Assembly: GCA_963737075.1 (NCBI GenBank)
Contig: CAVTRI010000001.1
Coordinates: 1,054,001 to 1,118,000, forward strand
Reading direction: 5' to 3'
Source of the DNA: CAVTRI01 sp963737075
GTDB lineage: Bacteria; Actinomycetota; Acidimicrobiia; Acidimicrobiales; Palsa-688
Length of the DNA stretch: 64,000 nt
Positions 1 through 8,933 of this stretch are shown here, in pieces (positions within the stretch are counted from its first letter, which is position 1; each line of letters opens with the position of its first letter). The notes under the pieces were generated by a model, which had not been told where the DNA came from, made no database searches, and saw only the letters and a program-made list of their open reading frames with translations. A program made the position numbers and the translations under genes.

Positions 1-1213
1 AAAGAAAGCCTCGCAGCAGCCGCTCAGACTCGGCGTGATCGAACGTTTCCCGAGTGGACTTGTCCTTGACCAGCTCGATGCCCCAGAAATAGCCATCGCC
101 CCGCACGTCGCCCACGATCGGCAGGTCACGCAGGCCGTCCAGCGCACCCTGAAAGGCCGACGCCCGGGAGGCGACGTGGCCGATCAGATCTTCTTTCTCG
201 AGGATGTCGAGGTTGGCCAGCGCCACCGCGGTTGACACCGGGTGGCCGGCGAAGGTGAACCCGTGGGCGAAGCTGGTCTGGCCGTGCAGGAACGGCTCCA
301 TCAGCCGGTCAGCCACGAGCAGCGCCCCAAGGGGCGAGTAGCCACTGGTCATGCCCTTGGCGCAGGTGATCATGTCCGGCTGGTATCCGTAGCGGTGCGC
401 CCCGAACCAGGCACCGAGGCGGCCGAAGGCGCAGATCACCTCGTCGGACACGAGCAGCACGCCGTGACGGTCGCAAATCTCGCGCACCCGCTGGAAGTAG
501 CCGGGCGGCGGAGGGAAGCAGCCGCCGGAGTTCTGCACCGGCTCCAGAAACACGGCCGCCACCGTGTCCGGCCCTTCCATCTCGATGTGCCGCTCGATGT
601 CGTCGGCCGCCCACCTCCCGAATGCCTCCAGGTCGTCGCCGTGCTCGGGCGCCCGGTAGAAGTTGGTGTTCGCGACGCGTACCGACCCGGGAACGAGCGG
701 CTCGAACGGGGCCTTGATGGCCGGCAGCCCGGTGATCGACAGCGCCCCCATGGTCGTGCCGTGGTAGGCGATGCTCCGCGACAGGACCTTGGTCCGGCCC
801 GGTTGACCGGTCAACCGGAACCAGTAGCGGGACAGCTTCCATGCCGACTCGACCGCCTCCCCGCCGCCGGTGGTGAAAAACACCCGGTTGAGGTCGCCAG
901 GCGCCAGGGTCGCCAGCCGCTCGGACAGCTCGATGGCGTTCGGGTGCGCGTAGCTCCAGATCGGGAAGTAGGCCAGTTCGGCGGCCTGGCGGGCGGCGGC
1001 ATCGGCGAGCTCTCGCCGCCCATGCCCGACCTGCACCACGAACAGCCCCGACAGGCCGTCCAGGTAACGCCGGCCGCGACTGTCCCACACCCACGGCCCC
1101 TCGCCCCGCACGATGATCGGCACCTCGTGCTCGGCGTAGGTACTCATCCGGGTGAAGTGCATCCACAGGTGCCGCTTGGCCGCCGCCTGCAGTTCCGCGT
1201 CGGAAGATGCCAT
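1..1213 (-). CDS. class III PLP omega-aminotransferase, C-terminus off the window
   Basis: Transfers an amino group from a terminal amine or omega-amino acid to a keto acid (family knowledge: pyruvate or 2-oxoglutarate), in the cytosol. The 404 visible residues contain the fold-type I hallmarks: TTGGGEAVESAWK near residue 115, SYHG-like AYHGTTMGALS, the cofactor aspartate in LLVSDEVICAFGR, and the PLP lysine in TCAKGMTSGY at about residue 286. The start ATG at 1213 gives MASSDAELQAAAKRHLW, a normal N-terminus; the gene runs off the left edge, missing perhaps 40-50 residues. It is divergent from the aldehyde dehydrogenase/alanine dehydrogenase pair with only 36 bp between starts, so a shared control region is likely. 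Putrescine, beta-alanine or taurine are all possible substrates; sequence alone does not decide. Confidence 0.93.
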   Translation of the reverse strand, partial: MASSDAELQAAAKRHLWMHFTRMSTYAEHEVPIIVRGEGPWVWDSRGRRYLDGLSGLFVVQVGHGRRELADAAARQAAELAYFPIWSYAHPNAIELSERLATLAPGDLNRVFFTTGGGEAVESAWKLSRYWFRLTGQPGRTKVLSRSIAYHGTTMGALSITGLPAIKAPFEPLVPGSVRVANTNFYRAPEHGDDLEAFGRWAADDIERHIEMEGPDTVAAVFLEPVQNSGGCFPPPPGYFQRVREICDRHGVLLVSDEVICAFGRLGAWFGAHRYGYQPDMITCAKGMTSGYSPLGALLVADRLMEPFLHGQTSFAHGFTFAGHPVSTAVALANLDILEKEDLIGHVASRASAFQGALDGLRDLPIVGDVRGDGYFWGIELVKDKSTRETFDHAESERLLRGFL

Positions 1214-1249
1214 GGCCTCAAGCCTGGCACGCCGTGGCACCCTGGAGAC

Positions 1250-2695
1250 ATGTCCGAGCGGTTGCGGAACTTTATCGGTGGGGAGTTCTTAGAGGGGAAA
1301 GACGCACGGGTGTCGCCGGTGATCGATCCCAGCACGGGGCAGGCGTACGCCGAGGCGCCGGTGTCCTCCGCTGACGACGTCAACACCGCCTGTCAGGCGG
1401 CCGCGGGTGCGTTCGAGACCTGGCGCGACAGCACGCCGGCGGACCGCCAGCGGATGCTGCTGGCTCTGGCCGACCGGTTGGAGGCCAAGGCGGAAGCGTT
1501 CGTGGAGGCGGAGGGGCACAACACAGGCAAGCCCCTCGCGCTGACCCGCAGCGAGGAGATCCCCCCGATGGTGGACCAGATCCGTTTCTTCGCGGGGGCG
1601 GCCAGGATGCTGGAGGGGCGGTCGGCGGGGGAGTACATGCCCGGGCACACGTCGTGGATCCGCCGGGAGCCGGTCGGGGTGTGCGCCCAGGTGACCCCGT
1701 GGAACTACCCACTGATGATGGCGGTGTGGAAGATCGCTCCGGCCTTGGCGGCCGGCAACACCGTGGTGCTGAAGCCATCGGATACCACACCGGTCACCAC
1801 GCTGATGCTGGCCGAGGTGGCGGGGGAGATCTTCCCGGCTGGGGTGTTCAACGTGATCTGTGGCGACCGGGACACGGGCCGGGCGCTGGTCAGTCACCCC
1901 ATCCCCCAGATGGTGTCGATCACCGGGAGCGTCCGCGCCGGTCGGGAGGTCGCGGCCGCCGCGGCCAGCGACGTGAAGCGGGTGCACCTGGAGCTGGGGG
2001 GCAAAGCGCCGGTGATCGTCTTTGATGACGTCGACCCCGCCGAGGTGGCGGCAGGGATCGCGACGGCCGGCTATTTCAACGCCGGCCAGGACTGCACCGC
2101 GGCGACCCGCGTGCTGGCTGGCACCCGGGTGTACGGCGATGTGGTGGACGCCCTGGCGGACGAGGCCCGCAAGACGACCTTCGGGAGGCTGGACCAGCCC
2201 GACGCCGCGTTCGGGCCGCTCAACAACGCCGGCCAGCTGGAGCGCGTCAAGGCGTTCGTGGCGCAGGTGCCGGTGCACGCGCGCGTCGTCAGCGGGGGAG
2301 AGGACTCCGGCGGACCGGGGTACCTCTTTCCCCCGACGGTTATCGCAGACCTGAACCAGGACGATGCCCTGTCGCAGCAGGAGATCTTCGGGCCAGTGAT
2401 CACCGTGCAGCGCTTCGACGACGAGGAGGATGCGCTGCGCTGGGCTAACGGGGTCGAGTACGGGCTGGCGTCGAGCGTGTGGACCCGCGACCACGGCCGG
2501 GCGCTGCGGGTATCGCGGCGGCTGGACTTCGGGTGCGTGTGGATCAACACCCATATCCCGCTGGTGGCCGAGATGCCCCACGGCGGGTTCAAGCATTCCG
2601 GCTATGGCAAGGACCTGTCGCTGTACGGGCTCGAGGACTACACCCGCATCAAACACGTGATGAGCAACTTCGAAGCCTTTGGGGGCGGGCGATGA
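1250..2695 (+). CDS. aldehyde dehydrogenase, gamma-aminobutyraldehyde (PatD/YdcW) type
   Basis: NAD(P)-dependent oxidation of an aldehyde to its acid; closest in style to gamma-aminobutyraldehyde dehydrogenase, which turns the product of putrescine transamination into GABA. The 481-residue protein has the usual ALDH length, the cofactor segment PWNYPLMMAVWKIAPALAAG, catalytic Glu248 in LELGGK and catalytic Cys282 in NAGQDCTAAT, the last being characteristic of the YdcW subgroup. The open frame extends over 300 codons upstream, but that part is antisense to the aminotransferase; ATG 1250 (MSERLRNFIGGEF) matches family N-termini. Its stop overlaps the next start by 4 nt (ATGA), so it is translationally coupled to alanine dehydrogenase. 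Specific substrate is inference; family assignment is firm. Confidence 0.93.
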   Translation: MSERLRNFIGGEFLEGKDARVSPVIDPSTGQAYAEAPVSSADDVNTACQAAAGAFETWRDSTPADRQRMLLALADRLEAKAEAFVEAEGHNTGKPLALTRSEEIPPMVDQIRFFAGAARMLEGRSAGEYMPGHTSWIRREPVGVCAQVTPWNYPLMMAVWKIAPALAAGNTVVLKPSDTTPVTTLMLAEVAGEIFPAGVFNVICGDRDTGRALVSHPIPQMVSITGSVRAGREVAAAAASDVKRVHLELGGKAPVIVFDDVDPAEVAAGIATAGYFNAGQDCTAATRVLAGTRVYGDVVDALADEARKTTFGRLDQPDAAFGPLNNAGQLERVKAFVAQVPVHARVVSGGEDSGGPGYLFPPTVIADLNQDDALSQQEIFGPVITVQRFDDEEDALRWANGVEYGLASSVWTRDHGRALRVSRRLDFGCVWINTHIPLVAEMPHGGFKHSGYGKDLSLYGLEDYTRIKHVMSNFEAFGGGR

Positions 2696-3807
2696 ACGTC
2701 GGCGTCCCGTCCGAGGTCAAAAACAGCGAGTACCGGGTGGCGTGCACTCCCTCCGGCGTGCACGAGCTGGTCCGCCACGGGCACCGGGTGCTGGTCGAGC
2801 GGGGTGCCGGAATCGGCTCGTCGCTGCCCGACTCGGGTTTCGCCGCCGCGGGTGCCGTCCTGCTCGACAGCGCCGACGAGGTGTGGGGCGAGGCGGAATT
2901 GGTCTTGAAGGTCAAGGAGCCGGAGTCCGAGGAGTATCACCGGCTGCGCAAGGACCTGGTGCTGTTCACCTATCTGCACCTGGCCGCCTCCCGGTCGTGC
3001 ACGGAGGCGCTGCTGGACGCGGGGACCACGGCCATCGCCTACGAGACGGTGCAATGGCCGGACGGCTCGCTGCCGTTGCTGGCGCCCATGTCCGAAGTCG
3101 CCGGCCGGATGGCTCCCCAGGCCGGCGCCCACCACCTGGAGCGCGAGGGCGGCGGTCGGGGCGTGCTGATGGGCGGCGTGTCGGGGGTGTACGCGGCCAA
3201 AGTGGTGGTGCTCGGGGCGGGCGTGGCGGGCATGAACGCGGCCGCCATCGCCCTCGGTATGCAGGCCGAGGTGCTGCTGCTGGACAGAAACATCGCCAAG
3301 CTGCGCGAAGCCGACCGCATCTACCAGGGACACTGCCAGACAGTGGCGTCCAATACCTATGAGATCGAGCGGGCTTGCGTCGACGCCGACCTCGTGATCG
3401 GCGCCGTGCTGGTGCCCGGCGCCAAAGCGCCGATGCTGGTCACCGACGACCTCGTCGCCAACATGAAGCCCGGTTCCGTGCTGGTGGACATCTCGATCGA
3501 CCAGGGTGGGTGTTTCGAGAGCTCACGGCCAACGACCCACGACGACCCGGTGTTCAAGGTCAAGGAGTCGATCTTCTACTGCGTGGCCAACATGCCAGGC
3601 GCGGTGCCCCACACCTCGACGTACGCGCTCACCAACGTGACCCTGCCGTACGCGGTCGAGATCGCCAACCTGGGCTGGCTGAACGCGTTGCGAGGCGACC
3701 CGGTGCTCGCCTTCGGGCTCAACACGTGGGACGGGCATCTGGTGTACCCGTCGGTGGCGTCAGCCCACGACCTGACGCCGGTCGATCTCGAGACCGTGCT
3801 CGCCTGA
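2692..3807 (+). CDS. ald: alanine dehydrogenase
   Basis: Catalyses reversible NAD-dependent deamination of L-alanine to pyruvate and ammonium in the cytosol. The 371-residue product has the family length, the N-terminal signature MNVGVPSEVKNSEYRVA, the substrate-binding KVKEPESEEY and TYLHLAAS segments, and a Rossmann motif VVVLGAGVAGMNAA around residue 170. It begins inside the last codons of the aldehyde dehydrogenase gene (ATGA overlap). With a divergent omega-aminotransferase, the natural reading is that alanine formed when pyruvate accepts amino groups is recycled to pyruvate here, releasing ammonium; this coupling is inferred from gene order. NAD(P) transhydrogenase alpha subunits are related, but length and the intact substrate residues favour Ald. 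Confidence 0.94.
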   Translation: MNVGVPSEVKNSEYRVACTPSGVHELVRHGHRVLVERGAGIGSSLPDSGFAAAGAVLLDSADEVWGEAELVLKVKEPESEEYHRLRKDLVLFTYLHLAASRSCTEALLDAGTTAIAYETVQWPDGSLPLLAPMSEVAGRMAPQAGAHHLEREGGGRGVLMGGVSGVYAAKVVVLGAGVAGMNAAAIALGMQAEVLLLDRNIAKLREADRIYQGHCQTVASNTYEIERACVDADLVIGAVLVPGAKAPMLVTDDLVANMKPGSVLVDISIDQGGCFESSRPTTHDDPVFKVKESIFYCVANMPGAVPHTSTYALTNVTLPYAVEIANLGWLNALRGDPVLAFGLNTWDGHLVYPSVASAHDLTPVDLETVLA

Positions 3808-3811
3808 CGGG

Positions 3812-4186
3812 TTAGGCAGCCAGCGGGGGGGTGTCGAGCGGTGGTAGCTCGGCGAGCAGCGCCTCGTCCTCGGCGCACAGCACGCACGACTCGGTGGGCG
3901 GCTCGCCGGGATGGAAGGTCACCAGCTCCACCCAACCGGTACAGCTGTGGCGCACGACGTCCGCCGGCGCTGCCCGGCCGCTGACGACCTGGACGACCAC
4001 AGGGTCGGTGACCGGCGAGCACACCCAGCGGATCTCGTCGGGACCATGGGACAGCTTGATCAGCAGCCAGCGCTGCCCGTTGGCGTCGGAGCCGGCGCAC
4101 ACCGCCGGCAGGCCGCCAGAGAGCCGAAGAATCTGATCGACATCTATGTCGATGTCCCGGCCGAGGAAATGGAGCATCGCCAGCAC
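3812..4186 (-). CDS. hypothetical protein, 124 aa
   Basis: I do not recognise a family. The 124-residue frame is convergent with ald (4 bp between stops) and divergent from coaE. It has protein-like composition (VVSGRAAPADVVRHSCTGW, FHPGEPPTESCVLCAEDEAL), two cysteines four residues apart near the C-terminus (CVLC), and no signal peptide or membrane segment. Antisense frames over the same bases are shorter and arginine/serine-rich, as expected for shadows. The start could be ATG 4186 or the second methionine three residues later. It could be a small regulatory or metal-binding protein, but nothing proves this. Confidence 0.6.
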   Translation of the reverse strand: MLAMLHFLGRDIDIDVDQILRLSGGLPAVCAGSDANGQRWLLIKLSHGPDEIRWVCSPVTDPVVVQVVSGRAAPADVVRHSCTGWVELVTFHPGEPPTESCVLCAEDEALLAELPPLDTPPLAA

Positions 4187-4323
4187 CCCTTACCCACCTG
4201 GGTTTCTTCCATACCGAGACTACGACCGTGACGCGGTCTATTCGCGGATGGTCGACCGATCGGGCAGCGCGTTTTTGAGCAGCTTGGCCGGGCCCGCGGC
4301 GTCGGCCGCTACCGTGGCCCCTC

Positions 4324-4932
4324 GTGCTGCTGGTGGCGCTGACCGGAGGGATCGGGAGCGGGAAGTCGACCGTGGCCGCCCTGCTCGCCGCACGGGGCGC
4401 AGTGATCATCGAAGCCGACCGGATCGGTCGGGAGATTGTGGAGCCCGGTGGTCCGGCATACGAGGGAGTCGTGGACAGGTTCGGACAAGGCGTGGTGCGG
4501 CCTGACGGGCAGTTGGACCGGGCGGCGCTGGCAGCCCGGGTGTTCGCCGACGCCGAGGAGCTGACCGCCCTCAACAAGCTGACCCACCCGCTGATCGGCC
4601 AGGGCATCCGCGATCGCGCGGCTGCCTACGAGGGCAGCGACGCGATCGTGGTCGTGGACGTGGCCCTGCTGGTACCCGACATCATCGACGTCAGGCAGAC
4701 CGACGGGGTGATTGTGGTCGACGTCCCCGAGGACGTGGCCGTGGGGCGCCTCATGGCCCAGCGGGCCTTCACCGAAGACGATGCACGCGCCCGCGTCGCC
4801 TCGCAGATCGGCCGGGAGGAGCGCCGTCGGCTGGGGACCTTCGTCATCGACAACGCCGGCGACCGCGACGAGCTGGAGCGCGAGGTCGACCGGCTGTGGG
4901 CGTGGCTGCGGGCCGGCGCGCCGGCCGCGTGA
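4324..4932 (+). CDS. coaE: dephospho-CoA kinase
   Basis: Last step of coenzyme A synthesis: ATP-dependent phosphorylation of the ribose 3'-OH of dephospho-CoA. The 202-residue protein starts MLLVALTGGIGSGKST, with the P-loop at residues 8-16, followed by the CoaE-typical EADRIGREIVEPG and the LID segment VGRLMAQRAFTEDDARAR; the IDNAGDRDEL motif (usually IxNxG) is near the C-terminus. GTG 4324 is the only sensible start, and there is no ribosome-binding site ahead of it; a TACCGT hexamer about 12 bases upstream suggests a leaderless transcript (inference). It lies 30 bp ahead of uvrB, the classic actinobacterial coaE-uvrB pairing. Confidence 0.95.
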   Translation: MLLVALTGGIGSGKSTVAALLAARGAVIIEADRIGREIVEPGGPAYEGVVDRFGQGVVRPDGQLDRAALAARVFADAEELTALNKLTHPLIGQGIRDRAAAYEGSDAIVVVDVALLVPDIIDVRQTDGVIVVDVPEDVAVGRLMAQRAFTEDDARARVASQIGREERRRLGTFVIDNAGDRDELEREVDRLWAWLRAGAPAA

Positions 4933-4962
4933 GAGTCGCACCCCGCCGGTAGCATCGGCGGC

Positions 4963-6984
4963 ATGCTCGAGTTCAAGGTGGTCGCCGAGTTCGCCCCGGC
5001 CGGGGACCAGCCGAAGGCGATCGCGGAGCTGGCGCAAGGGGTCCAGCGCGGCGACCGGTTCCAGACCCTTCTCGGGATCACGGGCAGCGGCAAGAGCGCC
5101 ACGGTCGCGTGGACCATCGAAGCGGTGCAGAAGCCGACCTTGATCATCGCCCCCAACAAGTCGCTCGCAGCGCAGCTGGCCAACGAGATGCGCGAGTTCT
5201 TTCCACACAACCGGGTCGAGTATTTCGTCAGCTACTACGACTACTACCAGCCCGAGGCGTACCTCCCTTCCAGCGACACCTACATCGAGAAGGACAGCTC
5301 GATCAACGACGAGATCGACCGCCTTCGCCACTCGGCGACCTCCGCGCTGCTCACGAGGCGGGACACGATCGTGGTGGCCTCGGTGTCGTGCATCTACGGC
5401 CTGGGTTCCCCAGAGGAGTACTCCCAGCGCATCCTGCACCTTCAGCGCGGCGCCGAGCAGGACCAACGGGCGATCCTGCGTCGGCTGGTGGACATGAGCT
5501 ACGAGCGCAACGACGCCAACCTGGTGCGCGGCAAGTTCCGCGTCCGTGGTGACACGATCGAGGTCCACCCGGCGTACGAAGAGCACGCGGTGCGGGTGGA
5601 GCTGTTCGGGGACGAGATCGAAAGAATTGTCACCGTCGACACCCTCACCGGTGAGCAGCTGGGGCAGCTTGACGAGCTGGTCATCTTCCCTGCCACCCAC
5701 TACGTCGCGGGTGATGAGCGGATGCAGCGGGCGCTCGCCGGCATCGAGGCGGAGCTGCAGGAGCGGCTTGCGTTTTTCGAGGCCCAGGGGAAGCTTCTGG
5801 AAGCGCAGCGGCTGCGAATGCGGACGTCCTACGACCTTGAAATGCTCGCCGAGGTCGGGTCGTGCGCGGGCATCGAAAACTACAGCCGCCACATTGATGG
5901 TCGTCGCGAGGGGGAGCCGCCACACACCCTGCTCGACTTCTTCCCCGACGACTACCTGCTCGTCATCGACGAGTCGCACCAGACGGTTCCCCAGCTGCAC
6001 GGCCAATACGAGGGTGACCATTCGCGCAAGGAGACGCTGATCGAGCACGGCTTTCGGCTGCCATCGGCGGCGGACAACCGGCCGCTGCAGTTCGAGGAGT
6101 TCTACGCGCGGATCAACCAGTGCTTGTTCCTGTCGGCGACGCCCTCGACGTACGAGATTCAGCAGTCGACGCAGGTCGTGGAGCAGATCGTCCGGCCCAC
6201 GGGACTCGTCGACCCGGAGGTCATCGTCAAGCCCACCAAAGGACAAATTGACGACCTGATCGCGCAGATCAAGGAGCGGACGGCGCGCGGAGACCGGGTG
6301 CTGGTCACCACGCTGACCAAGAAGATGGCCGAAGACCTTACCGACTACCTCCTCGAGATGGGCCTCAAGGTGCGGTACCTGCACTCAAACGTCGAGACGT
6401 TGCAGCGCATCGAGATCCTGCGGGATTTGCGGCTCGGGGAGTTCGACGTGTTGGTCGGGATCAACCTGCTGCGGGAGGGGCTCGACCTACCCGAGGTGTC
6501 GCTGGTGGCGATCCTGGACGCGGACAAGGAAGGGTTCTTGCGGGGGGAGACCTCGTTGATCCAGACCATCGGGCGGGCCGCCCGCAACGTGGACGGCCAG
6601 GTGATCATGTACGCGGACCGCACCACCGACTCCATGGAGCGTGCGATCTCGGAAACGCACCGCCGACGGGCGTTGCAGCAGGCCTATAACGCTGAGCACG
6701 GGATCGACCCGCAGACGATTCGCAAGGCGGTCACCGACATCCTGGTTCTGCTGGGCGACCGGGATGGCACCGCGCCGACTCCCGGCCGCGACCGGCGAAG
6801 CCGCCGGCGTGACAAGGCCCGCAGCGACCTGGCCGAGCTGCCACGGAGCGAACTGGCGCGGTTGATCGCCACCTTGGAGGAGGAGATGCGCGAGGCTGCG
6901 GCCGACCTGCGTTTCGAGTACGCCGCCAGGCTGCGGGACGAGATCTCCGACCTCCGGGGCGAGCTCCGTGAGGTCGGGGTCTAA
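4963..6984 (+). CDS. uvrB: excinuclease ABC subunit B
   Basis: Damage-verifying helicase-like subunit of nucleotide excision repair; receives damaged DNA from UvrA and positions UvrC. The 673 residues are full length. Seen: Walker A GITGSGKS at about 38-45 (GKS where most UvrB have GKT), the beta-hairpin YYDYYQPEAYLP used to probe the strand, the Walker B LLVIDESH, the helicase motif LREGLDLPEVSLV, QTIGRAARN (motif VI) and a C-terminal UVR motif (LEEEMREAAADLRFEYAARL) that contacts UvrC. ATG 4963 has no Shine-Dalgarno; TAGCAT at 4951-4956 is a plausible -10 for a leaderless message. I see no LexA box upstream, unlike uvrA. Confidence 0.97.
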   Translation: MLEFKVVAEFAPAGDQPKAIAELAQGVQRGDRFQTLLGITGSGKSATVAWTIEAVQKPTLIIAPNKSLAAQLANEMREFFPHNRVEYFVSYYDYYQPEAYLPSSDTYIEKDSSINDEIDRLRHSATSALLTRRDTIVVASVSCIYGLGSPEEYSQRILHLQRGAEQDQRAILRRLVDMSYERNDANLVRGKFRVRGDTIEVHPAYEEHAVRVELFGDEIERIVTVDTLTGEQLGQLDELVIFPATHYVAGDERMQRALAGIEAELQERLAFFEAQGKLLEAQRLRMRTSYDLEMLAEVGSCAGIENYSRHIDGRREGEPPHTLLDFFPDDYLLVIDESHQTVPQLHGQYEGDHSRKETLIEHGFRLPSAADNRPLQFEEFYARINQCLFLSATPSTYEIQQSTQVVEQIVRPTGLVDPEVIVKPTKGQIDDLIAQIKERTARGDRVLVTTLTKKMAEDLTDYLLEMGLKVRYLHSNVETLQRIEILRDLRLGEFDVLVGINLLREGLDLPEVSLVAILDADKEGFLRGETSLIQTIGRAARNVDGQVIMYADRTTDSMERAISETHRRRALQQAYNAEHGIDPQTIRKAVTDILVLLGDRDGTAPTPGRDRRSRRRDKARSDLAELPRSELARLIATLEEEMREAAADLRFEYAARLRDEISDLRGELREVGV

Positions 6985-7562
6985 GCGCCGCGCTGCGCTG
7001 TCGCGCCACTCGCGCCTTGGGCCGGCCGTCGCCGGCGGCTGGCGGCCTTTGAGGGGGCGGGCTGCCGGGCGGTGCTGTCGCGCCGCTTGCGCCTTGGGCG
7101 GGCCGTCGCCCGGCGGCTGGCGCCGTTTGGGGGCGGGCGTCGCGCTTGGCGCGCCAAGTGGCGCCGTTTGGCGCAACCAGGCGCGAGTCGCCTGGCGACA
7201 GGCGCGTTCTGTCGTCGCATGCGCGGCCTAATCGCGCCTGCTGGCGTCGGACCCGGTACCGATCGCGCCAGGACCCGGCGCTTCGCGTGGTTCGACCGAT
7301 GAGAACACGGCATGCGGGATTCGGTGCGCCCTCTAACGCGCGGCCTTCCCGGCGAGGGTGGCCACGCCGCGCGCTGGGAGGCCATCACTCGGCACTCGGG
7401 CGAATAAGGATGTGCGCGAGAGCGCCCATATGACGCCCTCGCGCGCAGCGTGCATCGGCTAACGCCGCCGATTGACCCGCTGGCGCGCAGACTGGCGGCG
7501 AGACCACCGAACAGTGCGCGCTAGCTGCCGAGCGAGGGCTCGCCACCAGACCGGGGCGTGCC
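6985..7562. repeat. GC-rich non-coding stretch with a 76-bp imperfect tandem repeat
   Basis: No convincing gene between uvrB and ndh. A block starting at about 6999 (CTGTCGCGCC...) repeats with a 76-bp offset at 7075, diverged by a few substitutions and indels. Just after it lie a perfect 14-bp palindrome CTTGGCGCGCCAAG (7145-7158) and a hairpin CGCCTG-GCGA-CAGGCG (7189-7204) with a GNRA-type loop. These could fold as transcription ends for the convergent uvrB and ndh genes, but there is no U-run. The remaining bases to 7562 show no gene that I can support. Confidence 0.6.
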
Positions 7563-8831
7563 CTATCCCGGCTCTCGAGGATGCGGTCCCTGGTCGAGGA
7601 TCACCCGGGACGCCCGCTCCCACGTCACGTAGTTCCAGGCCCAGTTGACGAGGACCACGACCCGGTTTCGGAAGCCGATCAGGAACAGCAGGTGCACCGC
7701 CAGCCACGCCAGCCAGCCCGGCGTGCCCTGCAGGCGCAGGCCGCCCGGGAGCTCCGCCACGGCCGAACGACGCCCGATCGTGGCCATGATCCCGTGGTCG
7801 TGGTACCGGAACGGCTTCGTTCCTTTCCCATCCAGCTGCCGCCCCACATTGGCGGCCGCGTGGCGCCCGCCCTGGATCGCGACCTGGGCCAGCTGCGGCA
7901 GGGGCGATCCTCCCGGTGCGGCGCTCGCAGCCAGGTCGCCCACCACGTACACCTCCGGATGGCCGGGCAGTGACAGATCACGGCTGACCGAGACGGTCCC
8001 CCCTTTCCCCTTGGGTACTGAAAGGAGGTCGGCGAGCGGGTTCGCCATGACCCCCGCGGTCCACACCACCGTCCGGGTCGAGATCGTCGACCCGTCCTCC
8101 AGCTCCGCGCCGTCCGCGGTGACCTTCGCTAACCGGGCGCCGAAGCGCACGTCCACGCCGCGGGTGAGCAGCGTCTGACGGGCGGCCTCCTGCGACACGG
8201 GGGAAAAGCCGGGCAGGAGGTGGTCGGTCATCTCGAGCAGCACGACGCGGGCTGCGGTGACATCGAGATAGTGAAAGTCGTGCGCCAGGTTGCGGCTGAT
8301 CAGCTCCGAGAGGGCGCCTGCCATCTCCACCCCGGTCGGGCCGCCCCCGACCAGGAGGATGGTGAGCGCCGCCGGGTCGCGACCTCCGTCGGCGTCCGCT
8401 TGCTCGAACGTCGCCAGCACGTGGTTGCGCAGCCGTACCGCGTCCGGGAGGGTCTTGAGCGCGAACGCATGCTCCTTGACGCCGGGGAGACCGAACTCGT
8501 CGGTCGACGACCCGGCAGCCAGGACCAGGAAGTCGTACTGCAGCGACGGCTCGCCGTCGACGTCGACCCGCTGCTGGTCCAGGTCGACGCCGGTTACCGC
8601 TCCCAGGCGGACCCGGATGTTGCGATGGGCGGAGTAGATGGCCCGTATGGGATGGGCGATGTCGTCGGCGCCTAGCCCCGCCGTCGCCACCTGGTAGAGG
8701 AGTGGCCAGAACCCGTGGTAATTGTCCCGGTCGACGACGGTGACCTCTACCGGCAGGCGGGCCAAACGGAGCGCGGCGTTGAGCCCGCCGAAGCCCGAGC
8801 CGACGACGACGACGTGCGCGCGGGGTCCCAT
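7563..8831 (-). CDS. ndh: type II NADH dehydrogenase (NDH-2)
   Basis: Single-subunit FAD enzyme that passes electrons from NADH to membrane quinone without pumping protons. The 422 residues show the FAD-binding VVVVGSGFGGLNAALRLAR at the N-terminus, the NADH-binding LLVGGGPTGVEMAGAL mid-protein, the LAAGSSTDEFGLPG segment, and a C-terminal hydrophobic/amphipathic stretch (LAWLAVHLLFLIGFRN) that would anchor it to the inner face of the membrane. GTG/ATG choice is settled by ATG 8831, two residues before the dinucleotide fold. It is divergent from uvrA with about 100 bp between starts; that gap contains the LexA box, so ndh may also feel it. Confidence 0.93.
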   Translation of the reverse strand: MGPRAHVVVVGSGFGGLNAALRLARLPVEVTVVDRDNYHGFWPLLYQVATAGLGADDIAHPIRAIYSAHRNIRVRLGAVTGVDLDQQRVDVDGEPSLQYDFLVLAAGSSTDEFGLPGVKEHAFALKTLPDAVRLRNHVLATFEQADADGGRDPAALTILLVGGGPTGVEMAGALSELISRNLAHDFHYLDVTAARVVLLEMTDHLLPGFSPVSQEAARQTLLTRGVDVRFGARLAKVTADGAELEDGSTISTRTVVWTAGVMANPLADLLSVPKGKGGTVSVSRDLSLPGHPEVYVVGDLAASAAPGGSPLPQLAQVAIQGGRHAAANVGRQLDGKGTKPFRYHDHGIMATIGRRSAVAELPGGLRLQGTPGWLAWLAVHLLFLIGFRNRVVVLVNWAWNYVTWERASRVILDQGPHPREPG

Positions 8832-8902
8832 GCCACCGTCATATCAGCTTTCCCGCCGCGTCCGACCAGGGCTCCTTCGCGACCGGCCTCCTCATCGCCC
8901 AC

Positions 8903-8916
8903 CGAACACCAGTTCG
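8903..8916. promoter_or_regulatory. LexA (SOS) box of uvrA
   Basis: CGAAC-ACCA-GTTCG is a perfect match to the Gram-positive/actinobacterial LexA operator pattern CGAAC-N4-GTTCG. A GATACT hexamer at 8919-8924 sits immediately downstream as a likely -10, so bound LexA would block uvrA transcription. The transcription start would fall about 8931-8934, on top of the GTG start of uvrA (leaderless). The match is seen; LexA control is inferred from the known operator. Confidence 0.85.
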
Positions 8917-8933
8917 CTGATACTCTGGCCGGG

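Noticed and set aside
242..1249. Long N-terminal extension of the aldehyde dehydrogenase frame
   Set aside because: It is antisense to a well-supported aminotransferase, and ATG 1250 gives a normal family N-terminus.
4187..4323. LexA box for coaE-uvrB
   Set aside because: No CGAAC-N4-GTTCG-like pair is present in this gap or directly before uvrB.
4309..6384. 691-codon minus-strand frame over coaE and uvrB
   Set aside because: Arises from high third-position GC; His/Asp/Val/Gly-rich shadow with no family sequence, while coaE and uvrB are certain.
6985..7560. Small plus and minus frames in the repeat region after uvrB
   Set aside because: Composition is Arg/Ala/Gly only and reflects the repeated GC-rich DNA.
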